DNA from: an uncultured Bacteroidaceae bacterium
Lineage (GTDB): Bacteria; Bacteroidota; Bacteroidia; Bacteroidales; Bacteroidaceae
Assembly: GCA_934293005.1 (NCBI GenBank)
Contig: CAKQYA010000012.1
Span: 1 to 64,000 of the forward strand
Direction: 5' to 3'
Length of the DNA stretch: 64,000 nucleotides
Shown here: piece after piece, positions 35,255 to 44,650 of the stretch
Layout of the letters: each line of letters opens with the position of its first letter
How positions within the stretch are numbered: position 1 is the first letter of the stretch
Program-made: the position numbers and the translations under genes
The notes under the pieces: model-generated
The model's input: only the letters and a program-made list of their open reading frames with translations
Database searches by the model: none
What the model was told of the DNA's origin: nothing

Positions 35255-37111
35255 ATGGCTCAATCAGGCAATATCGGGGTTACTACTGAGAACATATTCC
35301 CCGTCATCAAAAAGTTTCTCTATTCAGATCATGACATCTTCATCCGCGAGATAGTGAGCAACGCTGTCGATGCCACACAGAAATTGAAAACATTGGCAAG
35401 CAAAGGCGAGCTCAAAGAAGAGGCAGGCGACTTGACTGTGCATGTCAAGATTGACAAAGAAGCAGGCACACTTACTGTTAGTGACCGCGGCATAGGCATG
35501 ACAGAAGAAGAAATAGAAAAGTACATCAATCAGATAGCTTTTTCTGGCGCAAACGATTTTCTCGACAAATACAAGGAAGACGCTAATGCAATCATAGGAC
35601 ACTTTGGCCTTGGATTCTACTCTTCATTCATGGTGAGCAAAAAGGTTGACATTATAACCAAGAGTTGGAAAGAAGGCAGCAAGGCTGTGAAATGGAGCTG
35701 TGACGGCAGTCCTTCATATTCAATCGAAGATGCTGATAAGGCCGACCGAGGCACAGACATCGTGATGTATATAGACGATGACTGCAAAGACTTCCTTGAG
35801 AAATATAAAATCAGCGAACTGCTAAACAAATACTGCAAGTTTCTCCCTGTGCCAGTGGCATTCGGAAAGACCACAGAATGGGATGAGAAAGAAAAGAAGA
35901 GCGTTGAAACCGACAAGGACAACATCATCAATGACACCACACCTCTCTGGACCAGAAAGCCATCAGAGCTGAAAGACGAGGATTACAAAGAGTTTTACAA
36001 GAAACTCTATCCAATGAGCGACGAGCCTCTGTTCTGGATTCATCTTAACGTTGACTACCCTTTCAACCTCACAGGCATCCTCTACTTCCCTAAGGTGAAA
36101 ACAAACCTTGACATACAAAAGAACAAGATTCAGCTGTACTGCAATCAAGTGTTTGTGACAGACAGCGTGGAAGGCATCGTGCCAGACTTCATGACGTTGC
36201 TTCACGGTGTGATAGACTCGCCAGACATTCCGCTTAATGTCAGCCGAAGCTATCTGCAAAGCGACTCCAATGTGAAGAAAATCTCCACATACATTACCAA
36301 AAAGGTCAGTGACCGCCTGTCTTCCATCTTCAAGAACGACAGACAGCAGTTTGAGGATAAATGGGATGACATCAAAATCTTCATCAATTACGGAATGCTT
36401 TCTGAGCCTGATTTCTACGACAAGGCTAAGAACTTTGCGTTGCTGAAGGACACAGAAGGTAAAAAGTACACTTTCGACGAGTACAAAGAACTCATCCAAG
36501 GTGAACAGACTGACAAAGACGGAAATCTCATCTATCTGTATGCCAACAACAAAGACGATCAGTTTAGCTATATAGCCGCTGCCAACGCAAAGGGATACAA
36601 CGTGCTTCTGATGGATGGACAGCTCGAGCCTGCAATGTTAAATCTTTATGAAGAGAAAAATGAGAAATCTCGTTTCACACGTGTAGACGCTGATGTCGTT
36701 GACCGCCTCATCATAAAGAATGACGACAAAAAGACAGAGCTGCCTGAAGATGACAAGAAATCACTTACAGAAACATTTAAGAATGCTCTGCCAAAACTCG
36801 ACAAAATTGATTTCAACGTTGAGCCACAAGCCCTCGGAGAAAACGCAGCTCCAGTCATCATGACACAAAGCGAGTATATGCGACGCATGAAAGACATGTC
36901 CAAATTGCAGCCAGGAATGTCTTTCTACGGCGACATGCCAACAATGTTGAACCTTGTGCTCAACACCGACCACCCTCTCATCAAGCAGAGTGTCAAAGAC
37001 GCAAAGCCTGAAGTTGTTAGCCAACTTATTGACCTTGCTTTGCTGCAAAACGGCCTATTGCGCGGAGAGGCTCTAAACAATTTCGTGAAACGAAGCATCG
37101 ACTTGATTTGA
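35255..37111 (+). CDS. htpG: Molecular chaperone HtpG (Hsp90)
   Basis: A 618-aa Hsp90 homologue, normal length. ATP-binding GHKL motifs are visible: FIREIVSNAVDATQKL (Asn/Asp contact), VSDRGIGMTEEEI, and GHFGLGFYSSFMV. It acts as a cytosolic dimeric chaperone. It is a single gene between two terminators, next to clpC, giving a proteostasis pair. No CIRCE element was found. Confidence 0.96.
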   Translation: MAQSGNIGVTTENIFPVIKKFLYSDHDIFIREIVSNAVDATQKLKTLASKGELKEEAGDLTVHVKIDKEAGTLTVSDRGIGMTEEEIEKYINQIAFSGANDFLDKYKEDANAIIGHFGLGFYSSFMVSKKVDIITKSWKEGSKAVKWSCDGSPSYSIEDADKADRGTDIVMYIDDDCKDFLEKYKISELLNKYCKFLPVPVAFGKTTEWDEKEKKSVETDKDNIINDTTPLWTRKPSELKDEDYKEFYKKLYPMSDEPLFWIHLNVDYPFNLTGILYFPKVKTNLDIQKNKIQLYCNQVFVTDSVEGIVPDFMTLLHGVIDSPDIPLNVSRSYLQSDSNVKKISTYITKKVSDRLSSIFKNDRQQFEDKWDDIKIFINYGMLSEPDFYDKAKNFALLKDTEGKKYTFDEYKELIQGEQTDKDGNLIYLYANNKDDQFSYIAAANAKGYNVLLMDGQLEPAMLNLYEEKNEKSRFTRVDADVVDRLIIKNDDKKTELPEDDKKSLTETFKNALPKLDKIDFNVEPQALGENAAPVIMTQSEYMRRMKDMSKLQPGMSFYGDMPTMLNLVLNTDHPLIKQSVKDAKPEVVSQLIDLALLQNGLLRGEALNNFVKRSIDLI

Positions 37112-37308
37112 CTACAAGCCTAAGCATCAAATACGAATGTCTCATGACACAAATGTGCTATATGGCTTTGCAAAGAACAGCTTCCGACATCACCACATGA
37201 TTGAAAAGCGCTGTTCATGCAACGTTACACAAGCACATACAGGTTTATGAGCCATCGACACACTGACATCCTGTCATGCCATTAGTGTCAAACAAGTATT
37301 ATATATTA

Positions 37309-37359
37309 AGCATCTGCCCATGGCAATTTATCGTCATGATATGGGCAGATGCTTTTTTT
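37309..37359 (+). terminator. htpG terminator
   Basis: AGCATCTGCCCAT (37309-37321) pairs perfectly with ATGGGCAGATGCT (37341-37353), followed by T6. It lies 198 bp after htpG; the intervening 37112-37308 shows no other feature. Confidence 0.9.
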
Positions 37360-37405
37360 GTGATAAAAATCAAGCTTACATGACAAACGGACAAAAAAAA
37401 AGTTG

Positions 37406-37413
37406 TACCTTTG
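37406..37413 (+). promoter_or_regulatory. -7 box of the glmS promoter
   Basis: TACCTTTG, the Bacteroidetes -7 consensus, lies between the htpG terminator and glmS. No clear -33 TTTG is present at 20 bp. Confidence 0.45.
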
Positions 37414-37503
37414 TAAGGTATAAATAACATTGCCTTAAAATCATCAATAAATTTACGAGGCAATTCAAATGTAATAAATCGACAAACAAATCATATAAAT
37501 ATT

Positions 37504-39348
37504 ATGTGTGGAATAGTTGGATATATAGGAAAGAGAAATGCGTACCCAGTGCTCATAAAAGGTTTGAAACGACTTGAATACAGAGGCTACGACAGTGCGG
37601 GAGTTGCTATCATCACCGACAGCAACGAGCTAAAGGTATACAAGACCAAGGGCAAAGTTGCCGACCTCGAAGCATACGCCGCAGATAAGGACACAAGCGG
37701 ATGTGTAGGCATCGCCCACACAAGATGGGCTACACATGGCGAACCAACAACAACCAATGCGCATCCACATATATCTTTCTCTGGCGATTTAGCAATAATC
37801 CACAATGGCATCATTGAAAACTATGCAGTATTGAAAAAGAGACTGCAAGAAAAAGGAATCAAGTTTGTCAGCGACACAGACACAGAAGTGCTCGTGCAAC
37901 TGATTGACTACGTGAAGACAAAAAAGAAGTTTGACCTTCTCACCGCGGTTAGAGTGGCGCTGCGAGCCGTTATAGGCGCATACGCCATCGCCATACTCGA
38001 CAAAAACAATCCCAATCAAATCATAGCAGCACGAAAGAGCAGCCCGCTTGTCATAGGAATCGGCGACGGCGAGTTTTTCCTCGGCAGCGATGCCAGCCCT
38101 ATCATCGAATACACAGACAAGGTCATCTACCTCGACGACAAAGACATTGCCGTCATCAACAAAGACAAAGAACTGGAAATTGTTGACCTCAACAACGAAA
38201 AGACAGATCATGAGGTGAAGAAAGTGGAAATCAACCTGTCGCAGATTGAAAAAGGAGGATTTCCCCATTTCATGCTCAAAGAGATATATGAACAACCAGA
38301 CTGCCTTAAAGACTGCATGAGGGGACGAATCAATGTGGAAGCGAACAATGTTGTGCTGTCAGCCATCATTGACAACAAGAAACACCTTATCAATCCACGA
38401 AGAATAATCATATTGGCATGCGGCACAAGCTGGCATGCGGGATTGATTGGCAAGCTGCTCATAGAAGAGTTTTGCCAGATACCTGTGGAGGTCGATTACG
38501 CAAGCGAGTTCAGATACAGCAAGCCTGTCATAAACAGCCAAGACGTAGTGATAGCCATCAGCCAGTCGGGAGAAACAGCCGACACGCTTGCTGCTATCGA
38601 ACTGGCAAAGAGCAAAGGCGCATTCATCTATGGCATATGCAACGCCATTGGCTCAAGCATACCCCGCTCAACCAACACCGGCTCATACATCCACGTAGGG
38701 CCCGAAATTGGAGTAGCTTCCACAAAGGCCTTCACAGGTCAGGTGACAGTGCTGACAATGCTTGCGCTTGCGCTTGGGCGCGAACGAGGCACTGTCGACA
38801 TTGTCAGGTATGAAAACACCATCAAGCAATTGGCTGACATACCAAACAAAATGGCACAGGTATTAAAGCAAGGCGAGAAAATTCAGGACATAAGCCGAAT
38901 CTTCACATATTCAAAGAATTTTCTCTATCTTGGACGAGGATACAACTACCCCGTTGCGCTTGAAGGCGCATTGAAATTGAAAGAAATATCATACATACAC
39001 GCTGAGGGATACCCTGCAGCAGAAATGAAGCATGGGCCCATAGCGCTGATTGACGAAGAGATGCCAGTGGTTGTTGTGGCCACCAAAAACACGCTATACG
39101 ACAAGGTGCTGAGCAATATCCAAGAAATCAAGGCACGCCGCGCCAAGGTCATCGCCATCGTGTCTGAAGGCGACGACACCATCAGGAATATGGCTGACGC
39201 TGTCATAGACATACCCCACACAATGGAATGCCTCGAGCCACTGCTGACCTCTGTGCCACTACAGATGCTCGCATATTACATAGCTGTGTCGAAAGGCAAA
39301 AACGTTGACCAACCGAGAAATCTCGCCAAATCGGTCACTGTGGAGTAA
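37504..39348 (+). CDS. glmS: Glutamine-fructose-6-phosphate aminotransferase (isomerizing)
   Basis: A 614-aa enzyme making glucosamine-6-phosphate for peptidoglycan and LPS. The N-terminal Ntn glutaminase domain starts MCGIVGYIG with catalytic Cys2. Two SIS sugar-isomerase domains follow (CGTSWHAGL, ISQSGETADTLAA, and YPAAEMKHGPIALID). The C-terminus is LAKSVTVE, as in the family. Length is normal. No glmS ribozyme was seen in the leader. Confidence 0.96.
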   Translation: MCGIVGYIGKRNAYPVLIKGLKRLEYRGYDSAGVAIITDSNELKVYKTKGKVADLEAYAADKDTSGCVGIAHTRWATHGEPTTTNAHPHISFSGDLAIIHNGIIENYAVLKKRLQEKGIKFVSDTDTEVLVQLIDYVKTKKKFDLLTAVRVALRAVIGAYAIAILDKNNPNQIIAARKSSPLVIGIGDGEFFLGSDASPIIEYTDKVIYLDDKDIAVINKDKELEIVDLNNEKTDHEVKKVEINLSQIEKGGFPHFMLKEIYEQPDCLKDCMRGRINVEANNVVLSAIIDNKKHLINPRRIIILACGTSWHAGLIGKLLIEEFCQIPVEVDYASEFRYSKPVINSQDVVIAISQSGETADTLAAIELAKSKGAFIYGICNAIGSSIPRSTNTGSYIHVGPEIGVASTKAFTGQVTVLTMLALALGRERGTVDIVRYENTIKQLADIPNKMAQVLKQGEKIQDISRIFTYSKNFLYLGRGYNYPVALEGALKLKEISYIHAEGYPAAEMKHGPIALIDEEMPVVVVATKNTLYDKVLSNIQEIKARRAKVIAIVSEGDDTIRNMADAVIDIPHTMECLEPLLTSVPLQMLAYYIAVSKGKNVDQPRNLAKSVTVE

Positions 39349-39579
39349 AAGCTTCTGCTGGCAGACAGCACATAATGATTCAGCTATACAAAAGACAGCA
39401 CTGTCAAATTTACAGAAGCAGTACTTTCCGTAAGCCCATCATGGTGTTGGATTCAAAAGCCACTAAACACAACGACAACGTGCATAACATCATCGCCTGC
39501 AACAAAGCGGCAGAACGACGTAACGCTTGCTGCCGAACCTTTTGCTGGACAATGGAAATTAACATACAGAACAACATCA

Positions 39580-40278
39580 ATGCGAATAGACATCATCACA
39601 GTCTTGCCAGAACTCATCGAGCCGTTCACAAAGGAATCAATACTCGGCCGCGCTCAGAAAAAAGGTTTGGCAGAGATTCACATACATAATCTAAGAGACT
39701 ACACAGCAGACAAGCACAAACGTGTGGACGACTACCCTTTTGGCGGAGCCGCCGGCATGCTGATACAATGCCAGCCACTTGATGCTTGCATCTCAGCACT
39801 TAAAGCCGAGCGCCATTATGACGAGGTCATCTTCACGGCTCCAGACGGCGAGACATTCAATCAGCCAATGGCAAATGAACTAAGCCTTAAAGACAACATC
39901 ATTATCATTTGCGGCCACTACAAAGGCATTGACTATAGAATCAGGGAGCATCTCGTGACAAAGGAAGTGAGCATAGGCGACTATGTGCTCACAGGAGGAG
40001 AGTTGGCTGCTGCTGTGATGGCCGATTCTATCGTAAGAGTCATACCGGGCGTGATAGGTGATGTTGAAAGCGCCCTATCCGACTCCTTTCAAGACAACAT
40101 GCTCGAGCCCCCTGTATACACAAGGCCAGCAGAATACCACCCTCTTGGCAACCCTGAAGAAGCATGGATTGTACCAGACATCTTGTTGTCTGGACACGAA
40201 GCAAAGATTCGCGAATGGGAATATAACCAAGCATATGAGCGCACTCTTAGATTGCGGCCAGACCTGCTTGAAAAATAA
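39580..40278 (+). CDS. trmD: tRNA (guanine-N1-)-methyltransferase TrmD
   Basis: A 232-aa SPOUT methyltransferase making m1G37 in tRNAs. Knot signatures are visible: FGGAAGMLIQCQPL, ICGHYKGIDYRI and GDYVLTGGELAA. Length is normal. It lies only 15 bp before the sigma-54-type regulator, so trmD, the regulator, lptE and probably 42403-43164 form one transcription unit. The usual rpsP-rimM-rplS neighbours of many bacteria are absent. The 231-bp gap before it contains no other gene. Confidence 0.95.
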   Translation: MRIDIITVLPELIEPFTKESILGRAQKKGLAEIHIHNLRDYTADKHKRVDDYPFGGAAGMLIQCQPLDACISALKAERHYDEVIFTAPDGETFNQPMANELSLKDNIIIICGHYKGIDYRIREHLVTKEVSIGDYVLTGGELAAAVMADSIVRVIPGVIGDVESALSDSFQDNMLEPPVYTRPAEYHPLGNPEEAWIVPDILLSGHEAKIREWEYNQAYERTLRLRPDLLEK

Positions 40279-40293
40279 GCATATACGAGCGAC

Positions 40294-41685
40294 ATGGACG
40301 AGAAAGCCATACAACTAATCAAACAACGCTACAGCATAGTAGGCAACTACGAAGGGCTGAACCGATGCATCGACATAGCCATCCAGGTGGCTCCGATAGA
40401 CCTCGCCGTCCTTATCCGTGGCGAAAGCGGCGTGGGCAAGGAAATCCTTCCGAGGATCATTCATGATAACTCATCAAGAAAGCACAACAAATATTTCGCC
40501 ATCAACTGCGGATCGCTGCCCGAAGGCACTATCGACTCCGAACTTTTCGGCCACAAGAAAGGCGCCTTCACAGGCGCTTTGGATGACCGTGAAGGCTATT
40601 TCAGCGTAGCTAACAACGGCACGCTGTTTCTTGATGAAGTAGGCGAGCTTCCACTGGCAACGCAAGCCCGCCTTCTGCGCGTGCTTGAGACTGGAGAATA
40701 CATACGCGTGGGCGAGAGCGAAGTCAGAAAGACAAATGTGCGAATTGTAGCTGCCACAAATGTCAATCTGCAAAAAGCCATAAAAGAAGGCAAGTTCAGA
40801 GAAGATTTGTATTACCGCCTTAACGCAATCCTCATCAACATGCCACCTTTGCGAGAGAGAGGAAAAGACATAGAGCTTCTCTTCCGCAAGTTTGCGTATG
40901 ACATGGCCGAAAAATACCATACCGAACCCGTGAGGCTCACAGATGAAGCCACAGCCCTGCTCCTCAAATACAAATGGCCAGGCAATATACGCCAACTGAG
41001 AAATGTTGCAGAAAGATTATGCGTCATCAGCAAAGACAGAGTCATCACAGCCGACATGCTTAAAGAAAACGGCGTCACCGACGACTCGATGATGGAACAA
41101 GGACTTGTTGTCAGCGGGCAAAACAAAGATTACACGTCAAACTCATACAGTTACGACAAAGAAAGAGACCTGCTCTTCCAGATGCTGTCCACAATAGGAA
41201 AGGAAGTGCAGGAACTTAAAGCCATTGTGCACGACAAGCTAAACAGCAGCGCACATGCAGCCCCCAACAATTCTATGGAGATGTACAGAGGAATGACCGT
41301 GCCAAGCTCAACCAACACGTCATATGACGAACAGAACACAATAAACAGACAACCAACTCTCTATAAAGGAAACGTAAGGCAAGACAATCACATGATGAAT
41401 GCTCACCAGCCTCTTTATGGCAACACGCATCCATATGAAATTCATGGTGCTTATGGTTCGGAACGCACTTATGACGCCAACGACATCCAAGATATCACAC
41501 CAATGCAAATAGAAGAGGTAAACAACGAACCTGACGGACCATTGTCAAACGAACAGCTGATGAAACAAAATATCATAAATTCACTCAGACGAAACAACGG
41601 CAACCGTAAACTTGCAGCTAAAGAATTGGGATTGTCCGAACGCACTGTGTACAGAAAAATCAAACAATACGGATTGGACATATGA
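40294..41685 (+). CDS. Sigma-54-dependent transcriptional activator (AAA+ and Fis HTH, no receiver)
   Basis: A 463-aa bacterial enhancer-binding protein without an N-terminal sensory domain. The AAA+ core (about 10-240) shows Walker A GESGVGKE, the sigma-54 contact motif KKGAFTGA, Walker B TLFLDEVGELP and the R-finger region REDLYYRLN. A long Asn/Tyr/His/Met-rich, probably disordered linker (about 260-415) follows, then a C-terminal Fis-type HTH (NNGNRKLAAKELGLSERTVYRKIKQYGL). Its stop overlaps the lptE start (ATGA), so the two are translationally coupled. This neighbourhood recurs in Bacteroidetes. Confidence 0.92.
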   Translation: MDEKAIQLIKQRYSIVGNYEGLNRCIDIAIQVAPIDLAVLIRGESGVGKEILPRIIHDNSSRKHNKYFAINCGSLPEGTIDSELFGHKKGAFTGALDDREGYFSVANNGTLFLDEVGELPLATQARLLRVLETGEYIRVGESEVRKTNVRIVAATNVNLQKAIKEGKFREDLYYRLNAILINMPPLRERGKDIELLFRKFAYDMAEKYHTEPVRLTDEATALLLKYKWPGNIRQLRNVAERLCVISKDRVITADMLKENGVTDDSMMEQGLVVSGQNKDYTSNSYSYDKERDLLFQMLSTIGKEVQELKAIVHDKLNSSAHAAPNNSMEMYRGMTVPSSTNTSYDEQNTINRQPTLYKGNVRQDNHMMNAHQPLYGNTHPYEIHGAYGSERTYDANDIQDITPMQIEEVNNEPDGPLSNEQLMKQNIINSLRRNNGNRKLAAKELGLSERTVYRKIKQYGLDI

Positions 41686-42209
41686 AAATAAAAAACATGA
41701 CACTGTCTCTGTCGGCATTCATATGCCTGGCAGCAGCCGTCGTTCTTTGGGGATGCACTGTAAGTTATAAATTCACAGGAACAAGCATCGATTACACAAA
41801 GACGAAGTCTATCAGCATAGACAAATTCCCTATCCGCACCAACTACGTGTGGAGCCCAATGGAGTCAATGTTTTACAATACGCTATCTGATGCTTACTCT
41901 CAGAAGACCAAGCTCACCGTACTGAAGAAGAACGGAGACTTGCACTTGACAGGTGAAATAGTGGAATACTCACAGACCAACAAGAGCATCAACTCTGAAG
42001 GCTACTCATCAATGGTTCAACTCAAGATGACTGTAAATGTGAGATTCACCAACAACAAAAAACACGAAGACGACTTTGAACAACGATTCAGCGCTACCGC
42101 TGACTATGATTCAAGCAGACAACTTGCAGACGTGCAGGAAACCCTTGTACAGGAAATGATAAAAGACATTGTTGACCAAATCTTCAATGCAACAGTAGCT
42201 AATTGGTGA
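41682..42209 (+). CDS. lptE: LPS-assembly lipoprotein LptE-like
   Basis: A 175-aa lipoprotein with lipobox VLWGC (Cys about residue 25), then a VSYKFTGTSIDYTKTKSISIDKFPIR segment typical of Bacteroidetes LptE. The mature part alternates beta strands and ends in a helix (QETLVQEMIKDIVDQIF). LptE plugs and assembles the LptD barrel for LPS export. It is translationally coupled to the upstream sigma-54 activator. Confidence 0.85.
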   Translation: MKIKNMTLSLSAFICLAAAVVLWGCTVSYKFTGTSIDYTKTKSISIDKFPIRTNYVWSPMESMFYNTLSDAYSQKTKLTVLKKNGDLHLTGEIVEYSQTNKSINSEGYSSMVQLKMTVNVRFTNNKKHEDDFEQRFSATADYDSSRQLADVQETLVQEMIKDIVDQIFNATVANW

Positions 42210-42402
42210 CAATCTGCCTCTGCAGCCATCAAGCATGACAAAACTCGACTTTAACAGGGCTGCATGAATGAATTGTGAAATTGACCACAACAAGTGTTTC
42301 GTTCCAAAGAAGATAAAACTAATATCACAAGAGTTTAAATTCAACCAGCCATAAATAACATATTGATTATTTATCAAATACAATACAGCTTGCTGTAAAC
42401 AA

Positions 42403-43164
42403 ATGAAGACAAAGCCAATGTTAAATATAAAAGAACTTATAAACGACACGTCGCTTCTCAATACAACGACATTAAAAGAATTGGAACTTTTGGTAAATAA
42501 GTATCCATTCTTCCAACTCGCACGCCTTCTGTATATATGCAACCTGTATAAACTGCGCGACCCTGAATTGAAGTCTGAACTCAAAAAAGCAAGCATGTTC
42601 GTGCCTGACCGCACCGCATTGTTCTATCTGACAGAAAATGCAAAATATGAAATAGAAGCAACCGAGAATGCAGACAACAACTCTGACGAGAACAAAATCA
42701 ACAGAACGATGTCACTCATCAACACTTATCTATCAGAAGGTTGCATCGAACTTGAAAACACACAGGCATCACAGAAAGACAACAATCCGTCATTGGCAGA
42801 TCTGACCAACGACTACGCTTCATATTTAATGAAACTCGATGAAGGCGACACAGCAGCAGACAGCAATGACACACCTCACCTTAAAGGCGAAGACCTCATC
42901 AACAATTTCATATCCGAAACCCAAGGAAAGCAACGCATCAATATGACCGACTCAAATGATGACAACTTCACATCGCCTGAGTTGTCAGAGGAAGAAGAAG
43001 AGGTGTATACCGAAAGTATGGTGAATATATACATAAAACAAGGCAGATATGCACAAGCTTTAGAAATATTACACAAGATTTGTTTGAATAATCCAAAAAA
43101 AAATTCTACCTTTGCATCGCAAATAAGATTGCTTGAGATAATAACTAAAAACACGCCCGATTAA
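42403..43164 (+). CDS. Hypothetical helical (TPR-like) protein
   Basis: A 253-aa protein with no signal peptide. It begins with LTPR-like helices (TTTLKELELLVNKYPFFQLARLLYICNLYKL), has an acidic middle, and ends in one TPR-like unit (YTESMVNIYIKQGRYAQALEILHKICLNNPKKNSTFASQIRLLEII). It is conserved in the lptE-secG neighbourhood of Bacteroidetes as far as I recall; function unknown. Its coding end contains the secG promoter (43083-43114), including a nine-A run. Confidence 0.75.
   Translation: MKTKPMLNIKELINDTSLLNTTTLKELELLVNKYPFFQLARLLYICNLYKLRDPELKSELKKASMFVPDRTALFYLTENAKYEIEATENADNNSDENKINRTMSLINTYLSEGCIELENTQASQKDNNPSLADLTNDYASYLMKLDEGDTAADSNDTPHLKGEDLINNFISETQGKQRINMTDSNDDNFTSPELSEEEEEVYTESMVNIYIKQGRYAQALEILHKICLNNPKKNSTFASQIRLLEIITKNTPD
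43083..43114 (+). promoter_or_regulatory. Near-consensus secG promoter inside the upstream coding region
   Basis: TTTG (43083-43086), exactly 20 bp, TACCTTTG (43107-43114). It lies within the last 27 codons of the preceding gene and about 165 bp before secG. Confidence 0.7.
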
Positions 43165-43278
43165 AATCGGCATGCTTCTCATCATAAATGCAGAAATAAC
43201 AAAGGAAAATGACATTTCCCCAAACAGGCTGCACAAATCAAAACGAATTTAAAAACAACAAAAATATAACTTACAACA

Positions 43279-43605
43279 ATGTATTCACTAATCATCGTTC
43301 TTGTCATCCTTGCGTCAATATTGATGTGCGGAATTGTATTGATCCAAGAATCTAAAGGCGGAGGTCTCGCTTCCAGCTTCTCGTCTTCAAACCAAATCAT
43401 GGGAGTGCGCAAAACAACCGACTTCCTCGAAAAAGCAACATGGGGCCTTGCAATAGCAATGGTAGTGCTTAGCATCTTTTCTGCCGCATTTGTGACAAAG
43501 ACCACACACGAGGAGACTCCGATAAACATCGCAGCACCTGCTCAACCTACTGATGCCGGCAATGTCCAATCATTCCCTGCTGCAGGCAACCAGGAGGCAG
43601 AATAA
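43279..43605 (+). CDS. secG: Preprotein translocase subunit SecG
   Basis: A 108-aa SecG with two membrane helices (about 1-20 and 50-72) flanking the conserved cytoplasmic loop IQESKGGGLASSFSSSNQIMGVRKTTDFLEKATW. It supports SecYE-mediated export. The C-terminal Ala/Pro/Gln tail is variable in the family. A strong terminator follows 205 bp later. Confidence 0.95.
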   Translation: MYSLIIVLVILASILMCGIVLIQESKGGGLASSFSSSNQIMGVRKTTDFLEKATWGLAIAMVVLSIFSAAFVTKTTHEETPINIAAPAQPTDAGNVQSFPAAGNQEAE

Positions 43606-43809
43606 CACACTTGCCAACTGCAACTGAGAGCACTCTTGAACTCTTATACATAAGCAGCCCAAAGCTTGATGGAGAAGGCAAATCATGAACAAACTCCTTA
43701 ACATTACAACAATGTCAGTTCATGCCATTCTCACATATAACTAAGCAGACAAAACATAATCGACAATAAAGGCTGAATCTTAGCCTAAGGAAACAACCGT
43801 TCAATCAAA

Positions 43810-43855
43810 CGCAAGATGGTGCGCCAACACATGTTGGCGCACCATCTTGCGTTTT
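43810..43855 (+). terminator. Strong terminator downstream of secG
   Basis: A 20-bp perfect inverted repeat beginning CGCAAGATGGTGCGCCAA (43810 onward) and ending TTGGCGCACCATCTTGCG (to 43851), then TTTT. Confidence 0.85.
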
Positions 43856-44638
43856 CTGAATGACACAACAACACGCGCCCAAACAATACACAGGTGAAAA
43901 CACATGGAACGCTGATGAACAATTCACCAAACTTGCACCTTAGACAAACAACCATTTATGTTGAAGCAGATCCATCACTTTTTTTGCCACTCAAAAGAAA
44001 ACAGAATGACATCACGCCTACACATTTGTCGGATGAATCATAGATAAGAAAACAACGAAGCCCAATGAAACGGCTGTTTCATGATTTGGTTTGATAGTAT
44101 CATGGCATAAAACCATCATATCAAACACTGGAAGAACAAATTTTTGTAAACCATCAAGGCATACTTCATAACGTTAAGCACAAAATAACGTTAAGCACAA
44201 AACGGTAGTTAGAACAACATAAACTGCTGATGGCAACTTCGTTGCACACTAACAGATAAAATGACTACATTTACATTTGTGCTCAAAATAAATACGTCAT
44301 TAACACAAACTGGAACCATATCTAAAAAAATACACAAAAAAACATCATTACCTATTAAGCATCATACATATATAAATAAAAACAACAGTATTTGACACAA
44401 GCTATTCATATTCACTGAGAGACAATGAATCAATGCTTGGCATATTTAAACCAGCCACCAAGACAACAAAAAGCAACTTAGCTTCAGCTTTTACGATATA
44501 ATCGAAAAAGAAACAAGATAACAACAAGGCATAAGAAAACATCTACAAAAAGGAAACAATCATGTTCGCAATAAACTAAATATAGTTAAAAAACTGACAT
44601 TATTAGTAATAATGCATTTTTTTGTGATTTTAAATTCT
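43856..44638. other. Long AT-rich intergenic region
   Basis: Nearly 0.8 kb without a protein-like frame. It contains a perfect 17-bp tandem duplication (44168-44201). No RNA gene is recognised. It ends at the TAACTTTG box of the HU-CCDC81 gene. Confidence 0.6.
44168..44201. repeat. 17-bp perfect tandem duplication
   Basis: Two head-to-tail copies of ATAACGTTAAGCACAAA in the intergenic region. Confidence 0.85.
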
Positions 44639-44646
44639 TAACTTTG
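44639..44646 (+). promoter_or_regulatory. -7 box abutting the start codon (possible leaderless mRNA)
   Basis: TAACTTTG ends 4 bp before the ATG at 44651. If used, transcription would begin at or next to the start codon. A -33 TTTG exists only at shortened spacing (44621), so this is tentative. Confidence 0.4.
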
Positions 44647-44650
44647 TAAC

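Noticed and set aside
37414..37503. glmS ribozyme/riboswitch in the glmS leader
   Set aside because: The leader is too short and AT-rich, with no matching core helices.
39375..39689. 104-codon frame between glmS and trmD
   Set aside because: It overlaps the trmD start in another frame and is Asn/His/Arg-rich shadow sequence.
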